A stretch of DNA of 64,000 nt from Meridianimarinicoccus sp. MJW13 (GTDB lineage Bacteria > Pseudomonadota > Alphaproteobacteria > Rhodobacterales > Rhodobacteraceae), in NCBI RefSeq assembly GCF_014901205.1, contig NZ_JACNMU010000009.1, positions 141,697-205,696 of the forward strand, written 5' to 3'. Shown piece after piece: positions 8,418 through 19,900 of the stretch. Made by a program: the position numbers and the translations under genes. The stretch's first letter is position 1. Each line of letters opens with the position of its first letter. The notes beneath the pieces were generated by a model. The model saw only the letters and a program-made list of their open reading frames with translations. It had not been told where the DNA came from and ran no database searches.

Positions 8418-9424
8418 CCGCCCTGAAACTGGAAAACGTCAACAAGTCCTTCGGCCCCGTTCATGTCCTCAAGGACATCAACCTGACCGTGGAAGAAGGT
8501 GAATTCGTCGTCTTCGTCGGCCCCTCGGGGTGCGGGAAATCCACGCTGCTGCGGGTGATCGCGGGGCTGGAAGATGCCTCCAGCGGCACCATCACCATCG
8601 GCGGCGACGTGGTGAACACTGTCCCGCCCGCCCGGCGCGGCATCGCCATGGTGTTCCAATCCTACGCGCTGTATCCGCATCTGACCGTCAAGGACAACAT
8701 GGGGCTGGGGCTGAAACAGGAAGGCCAGTCCAAGGACGTGGTGGAAGAGCGTGTCGGCAAGGCCAGCGCGATGCTGGATCTGGACAAGTACCTGGCGCGC
8801 CGGCCATCTGAACTTTCTGGCGGTCAGCGTCAGCGCGTGGCCATCGGCCGGGCCATCGTGCGTGACCCCAAGCTGTTCCTGTTCGACGAACCGCTGTCGA
8901 ACCTGGATGCCGCCCTGCGCATGAACACGCGGGTCGAAATTGCCGCCCTGCACCGGACCCTGTCGGCCTCGATGATCTATGTGACCCATGACCAGATCGA
9001 GGCGATGACGCTGGCCGACAAGATCGTCGTGCTGCGCGATGGCCGGATCGAACAGGTGGGCAGCCCGATGGACCTTTACAACAATCCCGCCAACAGGTTC
9101 GTGGCCGGGTTCCTTGGCTCGCCATCGATGAATTTCCTGGCGCGTTCGGTCGCGGGTCTGCCGGCGGGCCAGACGCTGGGCATCCGTCCCGAATACCTGT
9201 CCTTTCGCGACGATGGCCAGATCTCGGGCGAGGTCACCCATGTGGAACGTCTGGGCGGCGACACCAACCTGCTGGTGCGCACCGATCAGGGCGAAACACT
9301 GACCGTGCGGCTTTTCGGGCAGGACAGCACCCCGGTGGGCGCCCGTGTGACGCTGGGCTACGACCCTGACGATGCCTTCTATTTCGACGCCGACGATCAG
9401 CGCATTCTGCCACTGGCAGCCTGA
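8414..9424 (+). CDS. ABC sugar transporter ATP-binding protein (UgpC/MalK-type)
   Basis: 336-residue cytoplasmic ATPase. Walker A is GPSGCGKST near residue 37, the signature is LSGGQRQRVAIGRAIV near 136, and Walker B is LFLFDEPLSNLDA near 155, followed by the switch YVTHDQ. A TOBE-type regulatory domain follows residue 240, with the GIRPEYL motif. It overlaps the oxidoreductase gene by ATGA and ends the operon just before a strong hairpin terminator. In some alphaproteobacteria one MalK-type ATPase serves several importers, so it may be shared. Confidence 0.92.
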   Translation: MTALKLENVNKSFGPVHVLKDINLTVEEGEFVVFVGPSGCGKSTLLRVIAGLEDASSGTITIGGDVVNTVPPARRGIAMVFQSYALYPHLTVKDNMGLGLKQEGQSKDVVEERVGKASAMLDLDKYLARRPSELSGGQRQRVAIGRAIVRDPKLFLFDEPLSNLDAALRMNTRVEIAALHRTLSASMIYVTHDQIEAMTLADKIVVLRDGRIEQVGSPMDLYNNPANRFVAGFLGSPSMNFLARSVAGLPAGQTLGIRPEYLSFRDDGQISGEVTHVERLGGDTNLLVRTDQGETLTVRLFGQDSTPVGARVTLGYDPDDAFYFDADDQRILPLAA

Positions 9425-9434
9425 GCGTCTTCTC

Positions 9435-9464
9435 CCCCGCCCGGGCAACAACGCCCGGGCGGGG
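9435..9464. terminator. Strong hairpin between two convergent genes
   Basis: Perfect 12-bp arms CCCCGCCCGGGC (9435-9446) and GCCCGGGCGGGG (9453-9464) with loop AACAAC, followed on the plus strand by ATTTTC. It lies between the ATPase stop at 9424 and the giant-gene stop at 9473, so it can end transcription from either side, best for the plus strand. Confidence 0.85.
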
Positions 9465-9472
9465 ATTTTCCA

Positions 9473-12400
9473 TCAGATCCCGAAGTCGAACACCGTGCCC
9501 GGCGCGTCGAAACTGCCGCCGATCACCTGGATGATGCCGGTGCTGTCGAAGCTGATGCCGGTGTCGATGGTCGTGGTGCCACTGCCCGATTTCAGGATCG
9601 TCCCGGCATTGCTGATGCCACTTTGCGCGGCAGCCGGGGCATCGAACCCAAGCTCGAAATCGGTCTGCGGGCCAAAGAACTCCACCGTGCCGGTATCGGC
9701 AATGACCAAGTTGCCCGGCGCGGCGGTGTCCAGATCGGTTACAAACTGGAAGGCATCGGTGTCAAAGAAGCCGTTGCCGCTGGCCTGACTTCCGCCCAGC
9801 AGCATGTCGGCCTGCTCGATGATCGCGGTGCCGCGCACCTCGACGGTCTGGGCAATCAGGATCGCTTCGGCAAAGTCGTATTGATCCGGAATCGCGGCTT
9901 CGCCGAACCGGCTGACCGAGCCGGTCTCAAGGATCAGGTCGCCGGTCCCCAGAAGCGAGGCATCGCTGATGTCGAACCCGCCGGTGACGGTGACATCGCC
10001 TGGCCCGGCCAGCGCCGCGTTGTCTGCCAACTCCAACGTTCCGACCGACAGATCCTGCCCGACATACAGCACGGCGTCCTCGACCCGCACGTGATCCAGC
10101 CCGTTGGCCACCATCTCCGGGGTCAGCACCACTTCGGTGAGGCCCGAGTCCTGCCAGGGCGCGGTCAGGGCGAACTGCCCCGAACCCTGCTGGAAGGTGC
10201 CACTGGTGTTGTCGCCGTAAAGCGGCACCTCGCTGGATCCGCCGTTGATCTTGGCAAGCGTGCCCTGCACGTTGACCCCGACGTTAACCCCGGTTGTCAC
10301 CACGTTGTTGTAAGAGCTCACGAAAATATCCGCCCGCGGCCCGTCCATGGTCAGAACCCCGGTGGACAGGATGTCCAACGTCCCCGGTTTCTGATCGTAC
10401 TGGCCAATCTGCGAATTGTAGGTGGTCTGGCCAAGGTAAAGCTGCACGCTGCCAAAGTCCGCCGTTCCCGCCACATCCATGTCACCGCGCAGCTGCAGAT
10501 TGGTGCTGTTGTACGGGTTCTCAGGATCGAAGGGCTGGCCGAAAGCCGCCGTGGCGGTGTCGGCAATGGTCAGCGTTGCATCCCCGGTTTCGACGGTGCC
10601 CTGCTGCCAGTCGAAGTTCTGAAGAACGGTCAGATCATCCTGGATGACCAGCGTGCCGCCATTGATGGTCAGGTTGTCGACCGACAGCGCCTCGGACACG
10701 GTGAAGGTTCCGCTTTGCACCACGATTTCGGTGAAGCCCGCGTCGATCAGTGCCTGCGAATAGGTCAACTCGCCGCCGCTGAGCGTCAGGATGCCATCCT
10801 GGAAGTCGAAGGTGCCGGTATTGGACAGCAGCGAAATCGCGGTGGTGCCGCCGCCGGTCTTGACGATGGCGCCCGCGTTGGCCACCCCGCTGTCATCCTC
10901 GTCATAGCCCGCGAACCTGCGGCTGATGCTGTTCAGGTTGCCGTTGATGGTCAGGGTCCCGGTGCCGAGCACCGACACCACCCCGTGGTCGAAGTTGTAT
11001 TGATTCAGCGTGCTGTCATAAGTGCCGCGCTGGCCCAGTTGCAGGGACATGTTGCCCAGATCGGCATCGCCCTCGATCTCCAGCGTGCGTGTCAGGAAGC
11101 CGTGGCCAGAGGAACTTGTGGTGGCGTGGTCGTAGCCGAACAGCACATCGGCGGTATCGGCCAGATGGGTCACGCCGGTTCCGCTCATGGTGCCGGCGAT
11201 CCAGTCAAAGTCCTGGCTGACCGTCAGCGTGCCGGTGCCCCGTACCTCGCCGCCGCTCAGGTCCAGGCGCGGCAGGGTGACGTCCTCATCGACAGTGACC
11301 GTGCCGTTGGTGACCTTCAGACTGGTCAGCCCGGCATCGACCATGGCCTGTGTCAGCAATAGGTCACCGGTGGAATGCACCATCACCCCGTTGTTGAGCT
11401 GATAGGTGCTGGCACTGCCATCCAGCAGCGGGATGGTCAGCTCGCTCACCTCGGACACGATGGTGCCAGCCGAGGTCACGCCCCAGTTGGTGCCGGCCGG
11501 CGGTGTCGCGGCCAGGTAGATCGAGCCCGAGCCGGAAACCCGCAAGGTGCCGGTCGCCGAAACATCCAGCGCACCCGCGGTGTAGACGTACTGCCCAAGA
11601 GTCGAGTCGTAGGTCTGCACCCCCAGATACATCGCGCTGGTCACTTCGGCCTCACCATGCACCGTCAGGTTGCGGCCAAGCGAACTGTAGTAGTGGCTGC
11701 CAAGCTCGGCCTTGGCGGTATCGGCGATGATGATGTCCCCACCGCTCAACGTGCCGCCGCTCGTGGTGGTCAGGGCGGTGATGATCGTCAGATCGCCATC
11801 GCCGGACAAGGTGCCGCCCGAGATCGAGAGGCTGTTCAGCGAGATATCCTCGGTGATCACCAACTCGCCACCACCAAGCGCGATATCGGTCAGGCCCGCA
11901 TCGACCATCGCCTGCGTCAGGTCCAGCGTGCCGCCGGTCAGACGCACGACCCCATCCACGATCTGGACCGTGGCATTGGTACCAAGCTGCAACGCGTGGA
12001 TATCGCTGGTGCCGCCGTCTTCCTTGATCAGCGTGCCATCGACCGCGACCTCGGCGGTGACGCCCGTAACGGTGTGGCCAAGGACGATATCGCCATAGTC
12101 GCCGTGCAGGGTCAGGGTGCCCGTCGTGCCGACGTCCACCCGGCCGCCGAACGAGACGTATTGCGCCTGCGCGCTGTCGTAATGCTGCTCGCCCAGCCGC
12201 ACCACGCTGTTGTCGACCGCAAGATCGCCATCCACCGTCAGGGTGACGCCCAGATAGTGATTGGTGGTATAGCTGCGGTTGGACAGAATCTCGGCGCTGG
12301 CGCCCGCATCGACAATCAGCTCCCCACCCCCCGTCACGGTCGAGGCATAGGCGGTGTAACTGCCGGTCACGGTCAGGGTGTCGATCACCTGTAGGGTACT

Positions 12401-15400
12401 GTCTTGCAGGATCAGGCCCGCAAGGCTGACGTCGCCCGAGACAACAAGCGTGCCATTGATGATATGCAGGCTGGTCAGGCCGCTCAGATCGGTGTCGGCG
12501 TCGATCACGAACCGGCCGCCCGAGACCGCGATATCGCCGGTCAGGGTTGCACCGGGGCTGTCCAGGGTCGAGGTCATGTTTTCCAGGTACAGCGTGCCGG
12601 TGTCGGTCTGGGACAGCGTGCCCGTGCCCGAGATCGGCAGACCGTTCAGGCGTGTCTGTCCCGCACCCGTCTTGGTGAAGCTGCCATCCAGGATGATCTC
12701 GGACAGGGTGCCATCGCTGGCATCGCGGTAGCGCAGGATGTCCGAGTTGAATTCACGCGCTTCGTAACTGCCGGTGCCGGTGATGTTCAGGATGCCATGG
12801 GTATCGGGCCCCGATTGGGTCGATCCCAGCCGCAGGGTCGCCTGCTCTTGCACCGCCGACCCTGCGATGGTCAGGGTGCGGCCCAGGTAGAGACTGCCGT
12901 GGTCGATGGGCGCCTCGACGTTCAGCAATTCACCCAGCACCGCCTGCGCGCCGGCAGCCACGATGACCTCGCCACCCGCGCGGAACTCGCCGCCCTGCCA
13001 GTCCAGGCGGCCGGTGATGGTAATCACGCCGGTGCCTTCGATGCGGCCATTGGTCATCGACAGGTTGGTCAGGGTGATATCCTCGTTCACCTGCAAGACG
13101 CCTCCAGTGACTGAGATATCGGTGACCCCGTCGGCGGCGGTCACGACCCGCGTGACCCCGTTGGCCACCGTATCGGCATAGATCGGCGTCGGGGCCGGGG
13201 GCGTGAAGCTGCCGACGTCTCCGTTGGGCGTGGTGATCTGGCCGGTGGGTGCCAGCACGGTGCCGCTGCCCGAAAGGGCGATGGTGGCGTCGATGTCGGC
13301 GATGCCATCGCCGGTCTTCTGGATGGTGCCGTTGTTGATGACCGCATTGGGCGACCCTGCCGAGGATCGGTAGTCCTGCAGCCGCGCGTGCGCCCCTTCA
13401 AGGTTCAGCGTCCCACCCGCGGCAACGGTCACATCGACCCCGGTCTGCGGCGTGCCACTGACGCCCAGGCGCAGATGCGCCTGTTCGATGGTGGCGGTGC
13501 CCTGGATCGTCAGGTCGCGCGCCACATCCAGATTGATGTTGGTGGCGCGGCTGTCGCCGGTGTACTCGGGCCCGAATTGGGCCGAAGCACCGGTGCCGAT
13601 GACCAAGGCGCCGGTACCGGTCAGGGTGCCGCCGGTCTGGCGGTAGTCGCCGGTGACGGTCAGGTCCCCGATCCCTGTGACGGTGCCCGAGACAACCTCG
13701 AGATCGGTGATGCTGCTGTCGGCAGTCACGTCCAGCGTGCCGCCGTTCAGACGGATGTGGGACAGCGACACCGATCCGTTGATGACCAGCGTCGTGCCGC
13801 TGCGGACCTCGAACACCCCGTCCTGAGTCAGATAGCTGCCCGACCCGACCAGCGGCACCCCGTTCGAGACGGAACTGATGCCGCCGCCGTCCTTGATGAT
13901 CTGGCCATTGTTGTCGATCTGGTTGCCAGCGGCCGCCACAGTCCCGATGCTGCGATAGTTGCTGAAATTGGCATTGTCCCCGATCAGGCGCAGGGTGCCG
14001 GTGGGATCGATGGTCAGAACCCCCGGATGGTTGATGTTCAGCCCCTGCGTTGCGTCGTAGACATAGGTGCCCAGCCGCAGCAGCGCGCCCTCCATGTCCG
14101 CATCGCCGGCAATCACCAGTTCGCGCTGCAGGTACAGCGTCGCGGTGCTGCCCGCGCCCGCCCCGATCACCCCGTTGGCGCCTTGCGCAAGGATCACCTT
14201 GCCATCGCCAAAGAAGGTGCCGTTGCTCCAGTTCAGGGCGCTGGTCAGGCTCAGGTCGCCGGGGCCGTCAAGTGTGCCGCCGGCCATGGTCAGTTCGGCC
14301 AGGGACACGTCCTCGACGATGTGGACGGTGCCGCTGACCACGTCGGCGATGGCAAAGATGCCACCATCCGTCGCCTGATCCACCTCGAACACGCCGGTCT
14401 CGATCTGGAAGCGCCCGTCGGCGGCGGTGATGCTGCCTTCGTGCCGCGCCACCGGAATGCTGGTGGTCTGGGTACCGGCGCTGGCGGTGATGGCGCCAAG
14501 GTTGACGATCCCGATCGCATCGCCTGCCGCGAAATAGGCCGTGCTGTAGATCCGCACGTCACCGGATGTGTTCTGGAAGTCCAGCGTGCCGCCGGTATCC
14601 ACCGTCAAGAAGCCCGGCTGGGTGATCGTGGCCTGGGTGGTCCGGTCGTAGTACTGGTTGCCCAGATACAGATTGGCATTGCCCATCTCGGCCGTGCCCT
14701 GGATGGTCATGTCGCGCCCGAGATAGAGATAGCGCAGATAGGCATTGGGATTGCCGGCTTCGCCGAAATCGACATCGGCGCCGCTGGCGATCACCAGACC
14801 GCCGCTGCCATTGGTGCTGCCACCGGTCCAGTCCATCTGGCCAGTGATGGTCACGGTGCCGGTGCCATCCAGCCGCCCGTTGACCAGCGACAGGGTGTCG
14901 ATGCTCAGGTCCTCGTTGGCCAGCACCGTCGCGCCGTCGATGTTCAGCACTGCAAGCCCGCCGTCCAGCGTAGCCTGGGTGATCGTCGATGTGCCCGTGC
15001 TGAAGTGGAACTGGCTGTCGGGATCGTCGATGGTTCCGGCGAAATCCTGCACCATCAGCGACGAGATGTTCGACCCGGTCTTGCGCAGGGTGCCGGTGCC
15101 GGTGAAGCCCGACAAAGTGCCATCGTTCAACCCGTCGTAGAGGGAGGTCTGCCCCTGGAACTCGGCCACACCGGTGGCATTCACCTGCACGGTGCCTGCC
15201 GTCGGGGTCGAGGTCGAGGTGCTGGCATCGGTCAGCGTGGTACCGAAGGTGAAGTACGAGTTGTCTCCGAAGACCAGCGTGCCATCCACGGTCAGGGTCG
15301 TGGCCAGCGTCGGCGATGTGTAATACGGGTTGTCAACGGTGGCCGTGGCCCCGGCGGGAATGTCCACACCGCCGGTCAACGAGACCGCGCCGCCGCGCCA

Positions 15401-16950
15401 TATCATGTCCTGCACCGTGGCCGCGCCCGTGCCTTCCAGCGAACCGCCCAGCATGGTCAGTTCCGTCAGGGTCACATCCTCGTCCAGAACAACCGTGCCG
15501 CCGACAATCTGCAGCCGGTCAAAGCCCGCGTCTATCAGTGCTTGCGTCAGCGTGAAGGTGCCGTCGGTGATCTCCAGAATGCCATCGCGGAAGTCGAAGG
15601 TGCCGGTCTGCGCGCCGAAGAAGGCCGCGCCCGAGGCACCGCCCCCGGTCTTGACGATGCCACCCGCGTTGCTGAGTCCCGAGTCGGTGTTCTGCTGCGG
15701 ATAGTTGACGCTCATGTCCGCGAAGGGACTGCTGAACGTATAGACGCCGCTGCTCTGCACGGTGATCGCGGTGTCGGTATAGGTATACTGCCCGGTCGTT
15801 GAATCGTAGATCGCGTCGCCCAGACCCAGGTTGGCATTGGCATGGATGACATCGCCGGACACGTCCAGATCGCGGGCCATGGTGATGTAACCGGTCGAGG
15901 GATAGACCTCGGGGTCATAGGTTTGACCCAGTTGCAGCGTCTCGCCATCAGGCACGACGATGTCGCCGGTCCCGCGGAAGGTGCCGCCGGTGACCAGCGC
16001 GGTTCCGGTCAGGGTCAGGTCGCCCACGCCCTGCACGGTGCCGCTGGCCATCTGGAAGTCGCCCAGCGTCACATCGCTGTCCAGGATCAGGGTGCCGCCG
16101 TCGATCTTCAGCCCGTTCAACTGGGTAAGGTCGTCCTGATCCGTCAGCCGCAGCGTCGCGCCATGGGGGATCGACACGAACCCGTCTTCGATCACCACCT
16201 GGCCGAGGGTCTCGTTGAACGGCGCTGCCTGCGAGGTGCCGCCGCCGGTCTTGCGCAGGGTGCCGAGGTTTTCCACCCCGGCGCCGCCAAAGTGGGAATC
16301 CAGGTAAATGTCCGAGTTGAAATTGGTCAGTTCCAGTTCCGACCCGGCGGCAATGGTCAGCCGCCCGCCGATGGTTTCGTTCTGTGCCAGCGTCGGGTTG
16401 TACTGGGTCAGACCCAGCCGAAGCTGCCCGGCCCCGACGGTCCCGTTGCCTTCCAGCAAAAGATCGCGATGCAGGCGCTGCGTCGTCGGATAAGGCACGT
16501 CGGCTTCGGGGTCGTAATCCGCGCCGAAGCGTGCCAGCGCGCCGTTCTCGACGGTCAGCAAACCGCCCTGCCCGAAGGTGCCCTCGCGCCAGTTCAGCTC
16601 TTCCTCGATGTTGATTGTGCCCGGTCCATCCACGGTGCCCCGCGTCAGGTTCAGAATGTCGATCTGCCCCAGGCTGCCGATTTCCAGCACCGCCGAATGG
16701 GACTCCAGCGTCACATCGTCGAGCAGGGCATCAAATTCGGTCGCCAGCCGGGTACTGTGGGAAATGCGCAGCGGTGCTTCGGCCACCAGCGATTTCAGAT
16801 CCACATCGCCAAGGGACTGTAACACCACCTCGCCGGTCAGATTGCCGACGAACACATCGTCCGTGGCATCGGGCACCACGCCGGTGGTCCAGTTGCCGGC
16901 GGTGCCCCACAGGTTGTCGCCTGCCGCCCCGGTCCATTCGTTCGAGAAGG
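9473..16950 (-). repeat. Twelve-fold ~205-residue repeat array in the giant protein C-terminus
   Basis: Each unit has the same order of short strands: a segment of form LTxxGGTLxGxGDLTVTG, a G-rich strand ending xADFG, a TLTxxGxAxxxxAxLxLG strand, a YDSxxxQY turn, and a GTLxVxxxGTLxL strand. The LG-YDS turn can be counted twelve times; five copies are LRLGLTQYNP, LGLGDAIYDS, LYLGNQYYDR, VRLGEQHYDS and MYLGVQTYDS. Mean unit is about 205 residues (about 620 bases). The pattern suits a right-handed beta-helix. Units have diverged enough that only short blocks match at DNA level. Confidence 0.75.
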
Positions 16951-19900
16951 TGCCGAGTTCGAAGTCGAAGGTCTGGTCGGTGGCCGAGGTGGCATTGCCC
17001 GCCACATCGGTGATGGCGCCACCCACCAGCGCCATGGTGTAGCTGCCCTCCTCCAGCACCGGATAGGTCAGCGACACCGTCCGGTCGCCCGACCGCAACA
17101 GCACCGACGCAGGCGCCACAACGCCCGACGGGCCGGTCAGCTGGAATGCCGCTGACAGATCGATTGTGGGATCCAGCGGTTCATCGAAAGTGAAGCTGAA
17201 GCCCCGCTTGGACCGCCCGTACAATGCGCCGGGATCGAGGGTCGAAGACACCAGCATCGGCGGGATCGTATCTGGCACGATCTCGGCGTTGATCAGCGTG
17301 CTCAACCCGACATTGCCGCCGGTGTCGGTGGCCCGCACCTGCAGCGAAATCGGCCGGCTGGTTTCGCCGCTGCCCAGCAGCGGAATGCGCGCGTTCAGGT
17401 CGAAAGGATAGGACAGGTCCACGATGATCGGATCGCCATCGACCAGCAGCGACACCGACCGCAACCCGGCATCGTCGGTGATCATCGCATCCAGCGAAAT
17501 CAGGCTGCCTTCCAGGATCTGCACCCCGGCGGTGGCCGGGTCCATGTCCACATCCGCCGACACCAGCGACACCTGGGGCGCAACGCCGCTGGTGTCGAAG
17601 GGCTGGAAGTTGACAATGTGCAACTTGCCATCCGCCGCGCCGACATAGCCGACACCGGCTGCGATCAGCACATCGGTGGGCTTGCTGTCCACGGTGTAGC
17701 GGGTGATCAGCCCGTCGGTATTGGCCGGGCTGGCGGTGTTGATGACGTCGATGGCATCGACGCCGAACGCGCCGCCCGGATCGCCGACGATCAAGCCGCG
17801 CCCGGCGCCGTTCAGCGCAATGGCGTTGCCACCCAGCGAGGTGTCATCCGCGCCGCTGATGACCGAGGGCGCGTCCGGGTTGGACACATCCACCGTGACA
17901 TAGCCGCCCTGGAACCCGTTGGAAGCCGGCACATAGACCACGCCGTCCCCGGCAAACAGCTTGCGCTCTGCCGCCGACAGGCCGACGCTCACCGATCCGC
18001 GCAGCAACAGCTGATCGCCCAGCTGTTCGATCACATGCAGGGTACCGCGATTGTCCAGCGCATAGGCAAAGGCGCCCTCCTGCACCAGCCCGCGCACCGA
18101 GGCGACATTGCTGCCCAGCGAGATGCTCTCGATCTCGTCGCCGGTGGTCAGGTCGAACAGCTTGACCGCACCGCTGACCGAGATCATCGCCTGCCCGTCG
18201 CGCGCGGCAACATGGCCCGCGCCGGTGGTCAGCTCGCCCAGATCCACCGGGGCACTGGTGTCGCTCAGATCCCAGATATGGGCGGTGCCATCGGTGGCGA
18301 CCACGACCATCAGGTCCAGCGCCGCGTCGAAGTCCCCGTCGCGGACATTGGCGATGTCGGTGACGGACTCCACCGTCGGCGCGCGGGGATCGGTGACGTC
18401 GATCACCGACAGCCCGGTGGCGGTCAACACCAGAAGCGGGTCGGTGGTGGAACCATCGGCCGCTTGATCGCGGGCCGCGAACATGGCCTTGACCTCGCCG
18501 TTCAGGGCCAGCGTGCGCACCACGCCAAGGTTGGTCGAGAACGGATCCAGCGCCTCGATCCCCGACAGCACCGCGTTGTAGTCCGAGATGCCGTCGGCGT
18601 TGCTGTCGGCATTGATGTCCGACGTGCCGACCGCATGTTCGATGTCTGCCGCCAGCCCGTCGAAATCCCTGTCCGGCGCCGTCGAGGGCCGGAACACCAG
18701 CCCCGAGGTCAGATCAGTGCCCTGCCCCGAGGGCGAGGTGGTGCCATAGCCACGCGCCACCAGACCGCTGTCCGGGTCGAAGACCGTGATGCGATAGTCA
18801 GCGTCCGCCGGCATGAACACTTCGAAATCGCCGTTGTCGTCGGACCGCGTGCGCAGCACGTCACCGGCCACGTCGACGGCAATAAAGTCGTTACCCCAGT
18901 CGAAATAGTGCATCCCTTCGAAGGAGGTCGCCGAGGCCGCCACCGCTGTCACCGGGTTCACCGGGTCGTTGGACGAAATGGTGATCGCGCCCCGCTCCAG
19001 CCCCGGCGCGACGCCGGTGAAGGAGACTCCGAAGCTGAAGGTATCGCCGGTGGCCAGAGTGATGGGGTTGGTCGCCAGATCGGTGGGCACGCCGACCAGA
19101 TCAAAGGCCGAGGCCGTGGCATCCAGATCGATACCGTCGATCACCAGATCCTGCAGCCCATCGTTGGTGATGGTGAACATGTCTGCAACCGATTGCGTAT
19201 CGCCCCGATCTACACCGCCAATGTTCGAATTGTCCGAGGTTACACGCAGTGTCGGCAGCGACGCGGTCGAGGTTCCAGACAAGGCGACTTCATAGGGATC
19301 GCTTGTTGCGTTGCTGTCGATCGAGAAGACGGCCGACAGATCACCCGTAGTATCCGGGTCGAAATTGATCGTGATAATCCGGGATTCGCCCGGTTGCAGG
19401 GAAAACGCGGTTTCCAGCGCGTCGATTTCGAAGGCTCCACTGTCGACGGTGATCCCGTCGATCACCGCCACATCCGACCCGTAGTTCTGGATCTCGATGT
19501 CAAGGAACGGGGCGGTGCCACCGATGACGGCATCTGCGAATGCCAGCGACCCGAAGACCGGCGTGCCGTCCACCAGCGAGATATCAAGCGCCGGGCCGTC
19601 AACCTGTACAAAGGCATCATGGCCGGTATCCGTCGTGCCGGTATAGCCAACCTGATTGTTGATGCCGGTAACGTAACCCGCCTGTGTCGTGTTGATCGTG
19701 TTGTAGTATTTGAGCGCCTTCAGCAGTTCTTCGGGCGTGTAGGTGTTGTGAAGGTTGACCATCGCCGCTTCGAGCGATTCATCGAAGCTTTGCGAGTTGG
19801 TCGAATACAGGCCCTGGGCCATCACATCATCTGTGCCGCCAGCGTGAAGCGTCACCGCTCCGGTCGATTGGTATTCAAGGGTGTGGATCAGCCCAAGGTT

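Noticed and set aside
9473..16950. CRISPR-like or tandem DNA array
   Set aside because: The repeats are protein repeats about 620 bases long in one continuous frame; no short identical repeats with spacers.
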